From positions 1 to 64,000 of the forward strand of contig JBBSHE010000015.1 of the NCBI GenBank assembly GCA_038253325.1: a stretch of DNA of 64,000 nt, read 5' to 3'. Positions 25,126-33,169 of the stretch are shown one piece after another. Each line of letters starts with the position of its first letter. The first letter of the stretch is position 1. The stretch comes from JBBSHE01 sp038253325. GTDB lineage: Bacteria > Actinomycetota > Actinomycetes > Propionibacteriales > Nocardioidaceae. The notes under the pieces are model-generated. The model saw nothing but the letters and a program-made list of their open reading frames with translations, was not told where the DNA came from and searched no databases. The position numbers and the translations under genes are program-made.

Positions 25126-25509
25126 TCAGGGAACGACGACGACGCCGACCGCGGTGGTCGCAATCCGCGGCTCCGGCAGCACCCGCGCGGCCGATGTCTC
25201 CCCCTCGGATGCCGTGCGGGCGACGACCCGGAGGACGAACTCCAGGGTGCGCGAGCGGGTACCCACCCGGACCACGGTCGCTGACGCTTCGACGACGTCC
25301 CCGGCGCGTACGGGGGCGAGGAACTGGACGTCGGAGTAGGAGGCGAACAGTCCTTCGTCGCCGTCGGTACGGATACAGATTTCGGTGGCGACGTCACCGA
25401 ACAATCCGAGAACGTACGCTCCGTCGACAAGCTGGCCCGCGTAGTGCGCGTACGCGTACGGGACGTATCGTCGATGGGTAACGTTCACACCCAGGCGGCT
25501 GTCGGTCAT
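25126..25509 (-). CDS. kal: 3-aminobutyryl-CoA ammonia-lyase
   Basis: A 127-residue single hotdog-fold protein matching Kal, which releases ammonia from L-3-aminobutyryl-CoA to give crotonyl-CoA, the last lysine-specific step of the 3,5-diaminohexanoate pathway. Characteristic stretches are RRYVPYAYAHYAGQLVDGAY, FGDVATEICIRTDGDEGL and FASYSDVQFLAPV. The ATG at 25509 overlaps the kamE stop by 4 nt. It is the last gene of the operon. The assignment rests on the sequence pattern and the operon; other hotdog proteins could look similar, but the context makes it firm. Confidence 0.9.
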   Translation of the reverse strand: MTDSRLGVNVTHRRYVPYAYAHYAGQLVDGAYVLGLFGDVATEICIRTDGDEGLFASYSDVQFLAPVRAGDVVEASATVVRVGTRSRTLEFVLRVVARTASEGETSAARVLPEPRIATTAVGVVVVP

Positions 25510-26252
25510 CGGTTCTCCTTCGTGGACATCGCGTGGACCAAGAAACTCGCCACCTCTCCGGGCGTCGTTCCCCGGCTGAACACCCGGTCGACCCCGAGTG
25601 ACGTTGCCTGTGCCTCGGCGAAGCGCGGTCCGCCGACGATCAGGAGCGGACGCCGGTGTACCGGAAAGGCTTCGCGGAACGCGGCTGACATCTCCCGGGT
25701 GTTGAGGATGTGGGCGTCTCGCTGCGTGACGACCTGCGAGACCAACACCGCGTCGGCGTGCTCGTCAGCGGCACGCGCGACCAGCTGCGGGACGGACACC
25801 TGCGCGCCGAGGTTCACCACCCGCAGCTCACGGTAGTACTCGAGGCCCTTCTCCCCCGCGAATCCCTTGATGTTGAGGATCGCATCGATTCCCACGGTGT
25901 GCGCGTCCGTCCCGATGCATCCTCCGACAATCACCAGCCGTCGACGCAGCCGTTTCCTGACCGCGGCATTGACCTCCTTCGGAGTCAGCAGCGGATAGTC
26001 GCGTTCGACGACCTCGACCTTGTCGAGATCGACCAGATGGTTGACCGTTCCGTAGACGACGAAGAATGTGTGGTCCGGGCCCATCGCCTTTGCGTGCGCC
26101 ACCAGGGCAGGGTCGATCCCCATCTTGTTCGCCAGCTGTGCCGCCGCCCCCTCGGCGCGTTTGTCGTGCGCCAGCGGCAGCGTGAACGACACCTGCACCA
26201 TGCCGTCGCCCGTGGTGTCGCCGTACGGCCGGATGATCTTCGGGTCAGCCAT
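25506..26252 (-). CDS. kamE: Lysine 5,6-aminomutase beta (B12-binding) subunit
   Basis: A 248-residue subunit of the adenosylcobalamin- and PLP-dependent mutase that moves the terminal amino group of beta-lysine (or D-lysine) one carbon inward. The cobalamin motif DXHXXG is seen as Asp116-Ala-His118 in GTDAHTVG, His118 being the lower cobalt ligand. Lys129 in ILNIKGFAGEKGLEYY aligns with the PLP-binding lysine known in the clostridial beta subunit. The C-terminal part is a Rossmann-like B12 domain. The ATG at 26252 overlaps the kamD stop by 8 nt, favouring equal production of both subunits. Confidence 0.95.
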   Translation of the reverse strand: MADPKIIRPYGDTTGDGMVQVSFTLPLAHDKRAEGAAAQLANKMGIDPALVAHAKAMGPDHTFFVVYGTVNHLVDLDKVEVVERDYPLLTPKEVNAAVRKRLRRRLVIVGGCIGTDAHTVGIDAILNIKGFAGEKGLEYYRELRVVNLGAQVSVPQLVARAADEHADAVLVSQVVTQRDAHILNTREMSAAFREAFPVHRRPLLIVGGPRFAEAQATSLGVDRVFSRGTTPGEVASFLVHAMSTKENR

Positions 26253-27807
26253 CGAGCACCTCGGTGGCCGGATTGAAGTACGCGTCCGCCTTGCGAGCGA
26301 CGCCCTCCAGCCCACGTCCTTGGTCTGCCGGCCGTTTCATCAGGCCGAACGTCCCGTCGGCGATCGCGCCGAGGAGCCCTGTGTCGTGAGCCAGGATCTG
26401 CTCGAACAGGTCGATCGACTCACCCAGGACCTGCCGGGCACGGCGGGCGATGAAACCATCCAGCGGTGGGTGGAAGTCCTCGGTGAGGTTTCCGGCCGCC
26501 TGCATGACGTAGCGGACGTTCTGCAGCGCCAAGTCCCGATCGGAGAGCCACGGCGTCACCACGGCCTCGGTCATCATCCCGACCAGCAAGATTCCCTGCC
26601 CGGTGAGTGCCCCGGCGAGGTTGAAGAATCCGTCGAGGAGGTAGCCGCGGAAGACGTCACCGGTCATGTGCCGGGTCGGCGGCATCCACTTCAGCGGCGC
26701 CTTCGGGAACAGCTCCCGGGCCAGCAGCGCGTGTGCCAGCTCGATCCGGAAGCTGTCCGGGACGTCCGGGTCGACCTCGAACGCGTGGCCCAGACCGAGC
26801 TGCCAGTCCGCGAGACCCGCCTCCTTGGCGAAGTACTCGTTCAGCAGCTGGCTCACGGTGACGGTGTGGGCCGCCTCAACGGCGTCGGCGGTTGTCAGGT
26901 AGTTGTCCTCGCCGGTGTTGATGATGATCCCGGCGCGGGCGTGGATCTGCCGGCTGAACCGCTGGTCGACGAACGTACGCACCGGGTTGATGTCACGGAA
27001 CAAAATCCCGTACATCGAGTCGTTGAGCATCATGTCGAGCCGCTCGAGTCCGGCGAGTGTCGCGATCTCCGGCATGCACAGGCCCGACGCGTAGTTCGTC
27101 AGGCGTACGTACCGGCCGAGCTCGGCGCTGACGTCGTCAAGCGCCGCGCGCATCAGCCGGAAATTCTCCTGGGTCGCGTACGTTCCGGCGAAACCTTCCC
27201 GGGTCGCTCCCTCGGGCACGTAGTCGAGCAACGACTGGCCGGTCGACCGGATCACCGCGATCACGTCGGCGCCCCCGCGGGCTGCGGCGGTCGCCTGCGG
27301 GATGTCCTCGTAGATGTCTCCGGTCGCGACGATGAGGTAGATCCAGGGCTTGCGGGGAGGATCGCCCCATCGACGCACCAGCCGGACGCGTTCGCGCCTC
27401 CGCAGCTCGATGCGTCGAAGTCCCGCCCGGACCGCGCTGCGGGCGGCTGACCGGGCCCGGACCAGGTCGCGACCCCCCGGCACCCGGAAGCGCAGGTCGC
27501 CGATCGCCGCCTTCCGGGCGAGCTCGCTCAGGTCGCCCGCCTGGCCCCGGGCAAGTGCGTCCCAGACCGGCAGCGCGACCCCGTGTTCGATTCCGACGTC
27601 GGCCCGTACGGCGTCCAGCAGCCGATTGACCCACGGCGTCCCGTCCGGGTCGGCGCCCGACAACCCGGCCAGCCGCAGGACGGCCCGCTCGACCGAGACC
27701 GTGGTGTGCTCGCGGGCCATCCCCACGATCGGCCGTCCAGCCTTGAGCGCCAGCCGGCGAGCCCTGGCGACGAGCCGCGGGTCGAGGTCGAGGAGCCGGA
27801 CGGTCAT
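26245..27807 (-). CDS. kamD: Lysine 5,6-aminomutase alpha subunit
   Basis: A 520-residue TIM-barrel subunit that binds PLP and adenosylcobalamin at the interface with KamE. Conserved stretches include PWIYLIVATGDIYEDIPQAT, EGFAGTYATQENFRLMRAAL, YASGLCMPEIA, and MPPTRHMTGDVFRGYLLDGF. Full length is normal for the family. With KamA supplying beta-lysine, the product would be 3,5-diaminohexanoate. The ATG at 27807 overlaps the amidohydrolase stop by 4 nt. A B12 supply is needed; no cobalamin genes or riboswitch are in the window. Confidence 0.96.
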   Translation of the reverse strand: MTVRLLDLDPRLVARARRLALKAGRPIVGMAREHTTVSVERAVLRLAGLSGADPDGTPWVNRLLDAVRADVGIEHGVALPVWDALARGQAGDLSELARKAAIGDLRFRVPGGRDLVRARSAARSAVRAGLRRIELRRRERVRLVRRWGDPPRKPWIYLIVATGDIYEDIPQATAAARGGADVIAVIRSTGQSLLDYVPEGATREGFAGTYATQENFRLMRAALDDVSAELGRYVRLTNYASGLCMPEIATLAGLERLDMMLNDSMYGILFRDINPVRTFVDQRFSRQIHARAGIIINTGEDNYLTTADAVEAAHTVTVSQLLNEYFAKEAGLADWQLGLGHAFEVDPDVPDSFRIELAHALLARELFPKAPLKWMPPTRHMTGDVFRGYLLDGFFNLAGALTGQGILLVGMMTEAVVTPWLSDRDLALQNVRYVMQAAGNLTEDFHPPLDGFIARRARQVLGESIDLFEQILAHDTGLLGAIADGTFGLMKRPADQGRGLEGVARKADAYFNPATEVLDG

Positions 27808-29396
27808 GACTCAGCCTCCACGGCGAACACGGTGGTTCCCCGTACGACGGTCCGACGACATTGCGGGAGCGGGCGGCCAGGGCGCAGGTCCGGCAGGGCC
27901 GGCAGGGCCGGCAGGGCTGGGGTGCTCGCTGGCCGGACGTCGGCTCCGACCGGAACGTCCCAGATCGCCAAGGTCGCCTCCCGGCCAGGGGCCAGCACGC
28001 CGCCCCAGTCGTTTCGAGCGGCCCGATGGCCGCCCCTCGTGTGTGCGTCGAACGCTGCCGCGGTACCGATCTGCTGACCGGGCGTCCGATGGTGCACCGC
28101 GGCACGGACGCCTCCCCACGGGTTGAACGGCGTGACCGGGGTGTCCGACCCGAAGGCCAGCGTCACACCGACCCGCCGGAACCCGGCGAACGCGTTCATC
28201 CGACTGGCCCGTGCAGAACCGAGCCGGGACGCGTACAACGCGTCGGTACCGCCCCAGGCTGCGTCGAACGCCGGCTGGACGCTGGCGACCACGCCGAGCT
28301 CGGCCATCGTCTGCATTCCCTTGCCGTCGATCAGCTCGACATGCTCGAGCCGGTGCCGGGCCGCGCGGATCGCGTCGGTACCTACCCGCTCGGCCGCTTC
28401 ACGCACACCTGCGAGAGCGGTCGCGACGGCGTCGTCGCCGATGACATGGAACCCGGCCTGGACACCGGCGACCGTGCAGGCGACGACGTGATCTCGGACC
28501 TGCGCGGCGGTGAGGTAGCGGTGGCCACGGGTGCTCGCATCTGCATACGGCGTCGTGAAAGCCGCGGTCCGTGAGCCGACGGAACCGTCCACACACAGGT
28601 CACCGGCGAACCCGCGGATCCCTGCGGGAACCGCGGATCCGGCAAACAGATCGCCCCAGTACGACACGACGTCGGGTGTGCGTTCGCCGCCGGCGATCCG
28701 GCGTGCGGTCGTCAGGTCGTCGGGACCGGACAGATGCGGTCCACCGAGGTCGTGCACCATTCCGATCCCGCAGGCTGCCGCCATCCCGAGCGCGTCTCGG
28801 ATCGCCCGCTCCCGGAACGCGCCGGTGGTGAGCCGGTGAGCCGCGCCACGAACCGCATGGTGAGCCCCCCGGGTCACCGGCCCGTCGTCGGACCAGCCCT
28901 CGAGCCCCGCGGCTTGTGGTACCTGCTCGAGCAGCGCCGGCGAGGCCAGGGCACTGTGCGCGTCCACCCGACTCAGGTACGCCGGCCGTCCACCCACCGC
29001 GCGTTCCAAGGCGGCTCGACCGGGGAGGTCAGGCGTTGTCCACCGGCTCTCGTCCCAGCCGTGCCCGAGCACCGGCTCATCCGGGTGCTGGGTTGCGTAC
29101 CGGCTCACGGAGTCCAGCAGCTGACGTGCGTTCTCGACGCCCGTCAGGTCGAGGGTGCGTGCAGCAATACCGGTCTGAGCCAGATGGGCGTGCGCGTCGA
29201 CGAACGCGGCGGTCACCAGGCTCCCCTCGAGCTCCACGATCTCATCGGCCCCGTCGGCGTAGGGACCACCGGTTGGGTCGGCTCCCACCCAGGCGACGTC
29301 GCCGCCGACGGTGGCCAGGGACGTCGCGCCGGCTGCGGCGGCCGTGTAGACGTGCCCCCCGCGATAGAGCACCGAGTGATCGGACCGGGTGGTCAC
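27804..29396 (-). CDS. Amidohydrolase (YtcJ-like) inside the lysine operon
   Basis: A 530-residue metal-dependent hydrolase of the amidohydrolase-3 group. Metal ligands can be read in order: HxH in FVDAHAHLAQTG, His in GFHVIGDDAV, His in RLEHVELIDG, and Asp in LAFGSDTPVTPFNPW. It most likely cleaves an amide or cyclic C-N bond. The GTG at 29396 overlaps the kdd stop by 4 nt and its own stop overlaps kamD by 4 nt, so it is a full member of the operon. It occupies the place where kce is often found in lysine clusters but is unrelated to Kce. The C-terminal region has a short ALPALPALP repeat. Confidence 0.88.
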   Translation of the reverse strand: MTTRSDHSVLYRGGHVYTAAAAGATSLATVGGDVAWVGADPTGGPYADGADEIVELEGSLVTAAFVDAHAHLAQTGIAARTLDLTGVENARQLLDSVSRYATQHPDEPVLGHGWDESRWTTPDLPGRAALERAVGGRPAYLSRVDAHSALASPALLEQVPQAAGLEGWSDDGPVTRGAHHAVRGAAHRLTTGAFRERAIRDALGMAAACGIGMVHDLGGPHLSGPDDLTTARRIAGGERTPDVVSYWGDLFAGSAVPAGIRGFAGDLCVDGSVGSRTAAFTTPYADASTRGHRYLTAAQVRDHVVACTVAGVQAGFHVIGDDAVATALAGVREAAERVGTDAIRAARHRLEHVELIDGKGMQTMAELGVVASVQPAFDAAWGGTDALYASRLGSARASRMNAFAGFRRVGVTLAFGSDTPVTPFNPWGGVRAAVHHRTPGQQIGTAAAFDAHTRGGHRAARNDWGGVLAPGREATLAIWDVPVGADVRPASTPALPALPALPDLRPGRPLPQCRRTVVRGTTVFAVEAES

Positions 29397-30466
29397 GGCG
29401 CCACCTGATGGGCAATGCGGGACTCGAAGAGCCGCCGCAGTCCTGGGTTCGTCCGGATCAGGTCGAGGGCATAGCCGGCGTGGCCGGGAACGTAGCCGTT
29501 GCCGATCAGCATGGTCACGTCGGCTGCCAGCCCCTCGGCACCGAGCGCGGCGGCGGAGAACGACGTCGCCATCGAGAAGAAGATCACGGTGCCGCCGTCG
29601 GCGGTGGCGAGGATGGCGCCCCCTTCGCATCCGGGTACGTCGACACACACGACCGTGACGTCGGCGGGGCCGCCCGCCGCCTCGACGGCTCCGGAGAGGG
29701 CGACCGGGTCCCGGGCGTCGGCGAGAACCACCTCGTCGGCGAGCCCCGCATCAACCAAGGCGGCACGCTCGGCTTCGACGGGGACGACACCGATGCATCG
29801 GGAGGCACCCGCCTGCCGAGCGGCCGCCAGCGCGAGCGAGCCGCTCTTCCCCGCCGCTCCCACGACCGCCGCCCGCGGCACTCTGCCGCGAGACACGAAG
29901 TCCCTCACGACTCTGCCGGTCAGCGCGGGGGCACCGCAAACGTCCATGACCGCAAGTGCCAGCGGAGTGGGCAGGTCGTCGGGGATGACGGCCGCGATCG
30001 ACCGGCCGAACAAGATCGCGTAGCCCGCGCACGGGATCTGCTCCGACAGACCGTCCCAGCCGGCCAGCTCGTCGGTGATCACGAGCGGGGTCAGGGTCAG
30101 CGACACCAGCGTTGCCACCGGGTCTCCCACTTCCAGCCTGAGTGGTGAGCGTGGCCCGACCTCCTCGACGGTACCGACCAGCATTCCTCCCGATCCGGTC
30201 ACCGGGTTCTGCATCTTGCCGCGGCTCCTGATGATGGCGAGCACCTCCCGACGGACGGCCGCACCGTCTCGGCGATGCGCCGTGAGTAGCTGCCGGAAGG
30301 ACGCCGCGTCGAGGTTGAGCCGGCTTACACGTATCCGTACCTCGTCCGGCGCAAGCCGGGGGCTGGTGTCGAGCCGGTCCGCCGCCTGCGGGAGGACAAG
30401 GCGGGCACCGCGGACCCGATGCAGCCCCTCGGCGCTGCTTCCCGCACCCCAGTCCTTGGCCGTCAT
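29393..30466 (-). CDS. kdd: L-erythro-3,5-diaminohexanoate dehydrogenase
   Basis: A 357-residue NAD(P)-dependent dehydrogenase that oxidatively deaminates 3,5-diaminohexanoate to 5-amino-3-oxohexanoate. An N-terminal alcohol-dehydrogenase-like domain (GKMQNPVTGSGGMLVGTVEE) precedes a Rossmann domain (AAVVGAAGKSGSLALAAARQ). The end has TMLIGNGYVPGHAGYALDL, typical of Kdd. The ATG at 30466 is supported by AGGAGG 6 nt upstream. It is the first gene of the kdd-amidohydrolase-kamD-kamE-kal operon and diverges from kamA across 125 bp. Confidence 0.94.
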   Translation of the reverse strand: MTAKDWGAGSSAEGLHRVRGARLVLPQAADRLDTSPRLAPDEVRIRVSRLNLDAASFRQLLTAHRRDGAAVRREVLAIIRSRGKMQNPVTGSGGMLVGTVEEVGPRSPLRLEVGDPVATLVSLTLTPLVITDELAGWDGLSEQIPCAGYAILFGRSIAAVIPDDLPTPLALAVMDVCGAPALTGRVVRDFVSRGRVPRAAVVGAAGKSGSLALAAARQAGASRCIGVVPVEAERAALVDAGLADEVVLADARDPVALSGAVEAAGGPADVTVVCVDVPGCEGGAILATADGGTVIFFSMATSFSAAALGAEGLAADVTMLIGNGYVPGHAGYALDLIRTNPGLRRLFESRIAHQVAP

Positions 30467-30591
30467 CCAATTCCTCCTGGACATCCTGCTTTCGAGCGAA
30501 CGTTTTGCGGCGTCACTTTGCCCGAGCCGGAGATTTTCCCGTAGTCTGGCAGGAAGTTCAACAGACATTCAAACACACCCGCGGAGGATCG
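30467..30591. promoter_or_regulatory. Divergent promoter region of the lysine locus (kdd/kamA)
   Basis: 125 bp drive both arms of the pathway. For kamA a TAGTCT hexamer at 30542-30547 with TTGCCC 18 nt upstream is a plausible promoter, and GGAGG lies 4 nt before the ATG. No regulator gene is adjacent and I see no long palindrome here. Confidence 0.4.
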
Positions 30592-32034
30592 ATGAGCGCT
30601 GCGGACAGCGACGGCCAGCCGTACGTCTACCGGCGCCGCGAGCTGGTCGAACCGGACTGGACCAGGCTCCCGGGCTGGCGCGCCGTCACCACCGCCGACT
30701 GGGAGTCCGTGCAGTGGCAGCGGGCGCACTGCGTCAAGAACGCCAAGCAGCTTCGCGACGTGCTCGGCGACCTCGTCGACGACCGGTTCTACGCCGACCT
30801 CGAGGCGGACCAGCAGCGCCGGGCGACGATGTCCATGCTGTTGCCGCCGCAGATGCTCAACACCATCGTGCCGACCGCCACACCGACCACCGATGCGTTC
30901 ACTGAGCTGTTTTATGGCGACCCGGTGCGTCGCTACATGCTGCCGGTGTTCTCCGACCGCCGGACCGACTGGTCGAGTCACCCGCACGCGACCCGCGACT
31001 CGCTGCACGAACATGATATGTGGGTCGCCGAGGGACTCACCCACCGCTACCCGACGAAGGTGCTGGCCGAGCTCCTCCCGACCTGCCCGCAGTACTGCGG
31101 CCACTGCACCCGGATGGATCTGGTGGGCAACTCGACCCCGGTGATCGACAAGCTCAAGTTCGATCTGAAACCGGTCGAGCGGCACCAGGCGATCCTCGAC
31201 TACCTGTGCCGGTCGCCGCAGGTACGTGACGTCGTGGTCTCCGGCGGCGACGTCGCCAACTTGCCGTGGCCCCGGCTCGAGGCCTTCGTCGGCGCCCTCC
31301 TCGACATCGAGAACATCCGCGACATCCGGCTCGCGACGAAGGCGCTGATGGGGATGCCTCAGCACTGGCTGCAGGGCCAGGTCGTCGACGGGATGGCGCG
31401 GCTGGCCGCCAAGTCACGCGCTCGGGGTGCCTCGATCGCGATCCACACCCACGTGAACCACGCGAACTCGGTGACACCGCTGGTCGCTGCGGCAACCCGC
31501 GCCATGCTCGACTGCGGAATCCGAGACGTGCGAAACCAGGGCGTGCTCCTGGGCGGCGTAAACGACGACCCGCACGTGCTTCTGGACCTGGCTTTCGCCC
31601 TCCTCGACGGCGCCCAGATCATGCCCTACTACTTCTACATGTGCGACATGATCCCGTTCAGCGAGCACTGGCGGATCTCCGTCGGCCGCGCCCAGGAGCT
31701 TCAGCACGCGATTATGGGGTATTTGCCCGGTTTCGCGACGCCGCGCATCGTCTGCGACGTGCCGTTCGTCGGCAAACGCTGGGTGCACCAGCTCGAGTCG
31801 TACGACGGCGAGCGCGGCATCTCGTACTGGACCAAGAACTACCGCACCTCGATCGAGGCTGATGACCCGGACGCGCTGTCACGCAGGTACGAGTACTACG
31901 ACCCGATCCACACGCTGCCCCCCGCCGGTCAGGACTGGTGGCGCGAACACGCGGGCGACCACCTGGCGGCGGCCGAAGCGGCTGCGGCCTCGTCTCGCGG
32001 AGTCGCCGAGGCCCAGAAGCTCCTGGTTCCTTAG
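30592..32034 (+). CDS. kamA: Lysine 2,3-aminomutase
   Basis: A 480-residue radical-SAM, PLP-dependent mutase converting L-lysine to L-beta-lysine. The [4Fe-4S] motif CX3CX2C is CPQYCGHC. GVLLGGVND and PYYFYMCDM follow in the usual order; the Asp in YMCDM and the Asp in VCDVPFVGK match the two lysine-contacting acids of clostridial KamA, and the Lys of PFVGKRW takes the place of the PLP-binding lysine, although the usual GGGGK stretch before it is changed. The ATG at 30592 follows GGAGG. Identity as lysine rather than glutamate aminomutase is supported by the adjacent pathway genes. Confidence 0.93.
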   Translation: MSAADSDGQPYVYRRRELVEPDWTRLPGWRAVTTADWESVQWQRAHCVKNAKQLRDVLGDLVDDRFYADLEADQQRRATMSMLLPPQMLNTIVPTATPTTDAFTELFYGDPVRRYMLPVFSDRRTDWSSHPHATRDSLHEHDMWVAEGLTHRYPTKVLAELLPTCPQYCGHCTRMDLVGNSTPVIDKLKFDLKPVERHQAILDYLCRSPQVRDVVVSGGDVANLPWPRLEAFVGALLDIENIRDIRLATKALMGMPQHWLQGQVVDGMARLAAKSRARGASIAIHTHVNHANSVTPLVAAATRAMLDCGIRDVRNQGVLLGGVNDDPHVLLDLAFALLDGAQIMPYYFYMCDMIPFSEHWRISVGRAQELQHAIMGYLPGFATPRIVCDVPFVGKRWVHQLESYDGERGISYWTKNYRTSIEADDPDALSRRYEYYDPIHTLPPAGQDWWREHAGDHLAAAEAAAASSRGVAEAQKLLVP

Positions 32035-32040
32035 CGCCCG

Positions 32041-32064
32041 CCAGCTGACGCATTGCGTCACTGG
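32041..32064. terminator. Strong hairpin downstream of kamA
   Basis: TGACGCA (32046-32052) and TGCGTCA (32054-32060) are perfect 7-bp arms, extended by CCAG (32041-32044) with CTGG (32061-32064) and one bulged C. It starts 6 nt after the kamA stop and lies between convergent genes, so it may terminate both. Confidence 0.5.
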
Positions 32065-32090
32065 GCGGTGAGGTCTTCTGGTCCTAGGCG

Positions 32091-32693
32091 TCAACTCTGC
32101 GGCGAGGATGGTTCATGCAGTGATTCGTCATCCCGGTGCCGTGTCCGGTAGTCGCGCATCTTCGCCTTCGTGCCGCACCGCTCCATGGAGCACCACCGCC
32201 GCCGCCCCGGACGCGAGTTGTCGAAGAAGAGCAGCTCGCAGTCGGTCGCCGCGCAGCCTCGGAGCCGATCCCTGGTCGGCCCGCCGAACAAGCTAATCGC
32301 GTCTCGGGCGAGCGTCGAAAGCATCGCAGGTACGTCCGCAGGCCACGTGTCACACCGTCCCGACGTGATGAGACGCGGTACGGGCGGTGCCGACTTGGCT
32401 GCGGCGTTCACGACGTCCACGGACGCGGGGTCGAACGTGCGGCCGGCCAGCTGCTGCTGCGTCAGCTGCCAGATCGCTTCACGTAGCGCCCTCGCCGGTG
32501 CGAGATCCGCGCTGACAGCCCGCATGCGCGGGAGGTCGAGCACGAACGCGAGCCACGCGCCAAGATCGTCCGCGTCGTGGATCAGCTCGGCGTCCTGCCA
32601 GCGGCCGATGCCACCGGTGTGGACGAAGTCAAGACAAAGCCGACCGGTGCGGAATCGTCTCCCGGTGAGGGCGTCGAGCTCGGTCCGCGGCAT
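32091..32693 (-). CDS. ABATE/CGNR zinc-finger protein, probable transcription regulator
   Basis: A 200-residue protein with an N-terminal ABATE domain (LCLDFVHTGG near residue 18) and a C-terminal CGNR-type zinc finger (RGCAATDCELLFFDNS then RRRWCSMERCGTKAKMRDYR). Four Cys ligands are kept, but the name-giving CGNR is CGTK here. These proteins are thought to bind DNA. It diverges from ridA, with a 6-bp-arm inverted repeat between them, so it may control ridA and itself. The ATG at 32693 is chosen since the conserved domain starts right after it. Confidence 0.85.
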   Translation of the reverse strand: MPRTELDALTGRRFRTGRLCLDFVHTGGIGRWQDAELIHDADDLGAWLAFVLDLPRMRAVSADLAPARALREAIWQLTQQQLAGRTFDPASVDVVNAAAKSAPPVPRLITSGRCDTWPADVPAMLSTLARDAISLFGGPTRDRLRGCAATDCELLFFDNSRPGRRRWCSMERCGTKAKMRDYRTRHRDDESLHEPSSPQS

Positions 32694-32696
32694 AGT

Positions 32697-32717
32697 GTTA
32701 CCATTATGACAGGTAAC
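32697..32717. promoter_or_regulatory. Inverted repeat GTTACC-N9-GGTAAC between the CGNR regulator and ridA
   Basis: GTTACC (32697-32702) and GGTAAC (32712-32717) are exact inverted copies, centred in the 40-bp divergent gap. The AT-rich centre contains TAATGG on the minus strand, 7 nt before the regulator ATG, so a bound protein would cover its own promoter. Confidence 0.5.
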
Positions 32718-32733
32718 TGATAGCGTGGCGCGC

Positions 32734-33141
32734 ATGGTCGAGCTCACCCGCATCAACCCGTCGGCCCTGCCGCGAAACCCCGCCTTCTCACAAGCAGTTG
32801 TCGTCACCGGACAGGGCCGCACCATATATCTCGGCGGCCAGAACGGGGTCGACGGCAACGGCGCGGTCGTTGGTACCGACGTCCATACCCAGACGTCGCG
32901 TGCACTGCAGAACCTGCAGCTTGTCCTCGCAGCGGCCGGTGCGGACGAGCGCGCGGTCGTGAGCCTGTCGATCACCCTCGTCGATCAGGCCGATCTGCCC
33001 GAGGGGTTCCGTGCATTCCAGGAGACCTGGGACGCTGGTGTCGAACCGCCGGCCATCACCGTGTCGTGCGTGTCCGCGTTGGCGAACCCGGCATTCCTGG
33101 TCGAGATCAGCGCGATCGCGGCTACGGACGCTGTCCCATGA
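32734..33141 (+). CDS. RidA-family protein
   Basis: A 135-residue RidA/YjgF-family trimer-forming protein; family members hydrolyse reactive enamine/imine intermediates from PLP enzymes. Typical pieces are FSQAVVVTGQGRTIYLGGQN, the RALQNLQLVLAAAGA helix and a final PAFLVEISAIA. The usual Arg of the RidA active site (near residue 105 in canonical members) is not in its standard RVAVE context, so this may belong to one of the Rid subfamilies that lack deaminase activity. The start is the ATG at 32734 or a GTG at 32725. It sits next to an SRPBCC gene. Confidence 0.85.
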   Translation: MVELTRINPSALPRNPAFSQAVVVTGQGRTIYLGGQNGVDGNGAVVGTDVHTQTSRALQNLQLVLAAAGADERAVVSLSITLVDQADLPEGFRAFQETWDAGVEPPAITVSCVSALANPAFLVEISAIAATDAVP

Positions 33142-33169
33142 CGCCGGTCGGGCCATGACGCCGGTCGGG
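33136..33169. repeat. 17-bp tandem duplication that contains two start codons
   Basis: ccatgacgccggtcggg is present twice head to tail (33136-33152 and 33153-33169). The first copy carries an ATG overlapping the ridA stop, the second an ATG 17 nt later in a different frame, which is the one that opens the SRPBCC protein. Confidence 0.9.

Noticed and set aside
30467..30591. Cobalamin riboswitch for the B12-dependent lysine pathway
   Set aside because: The 125-bp divergent gap is too short for it and lacks a B12-box-like sequence.
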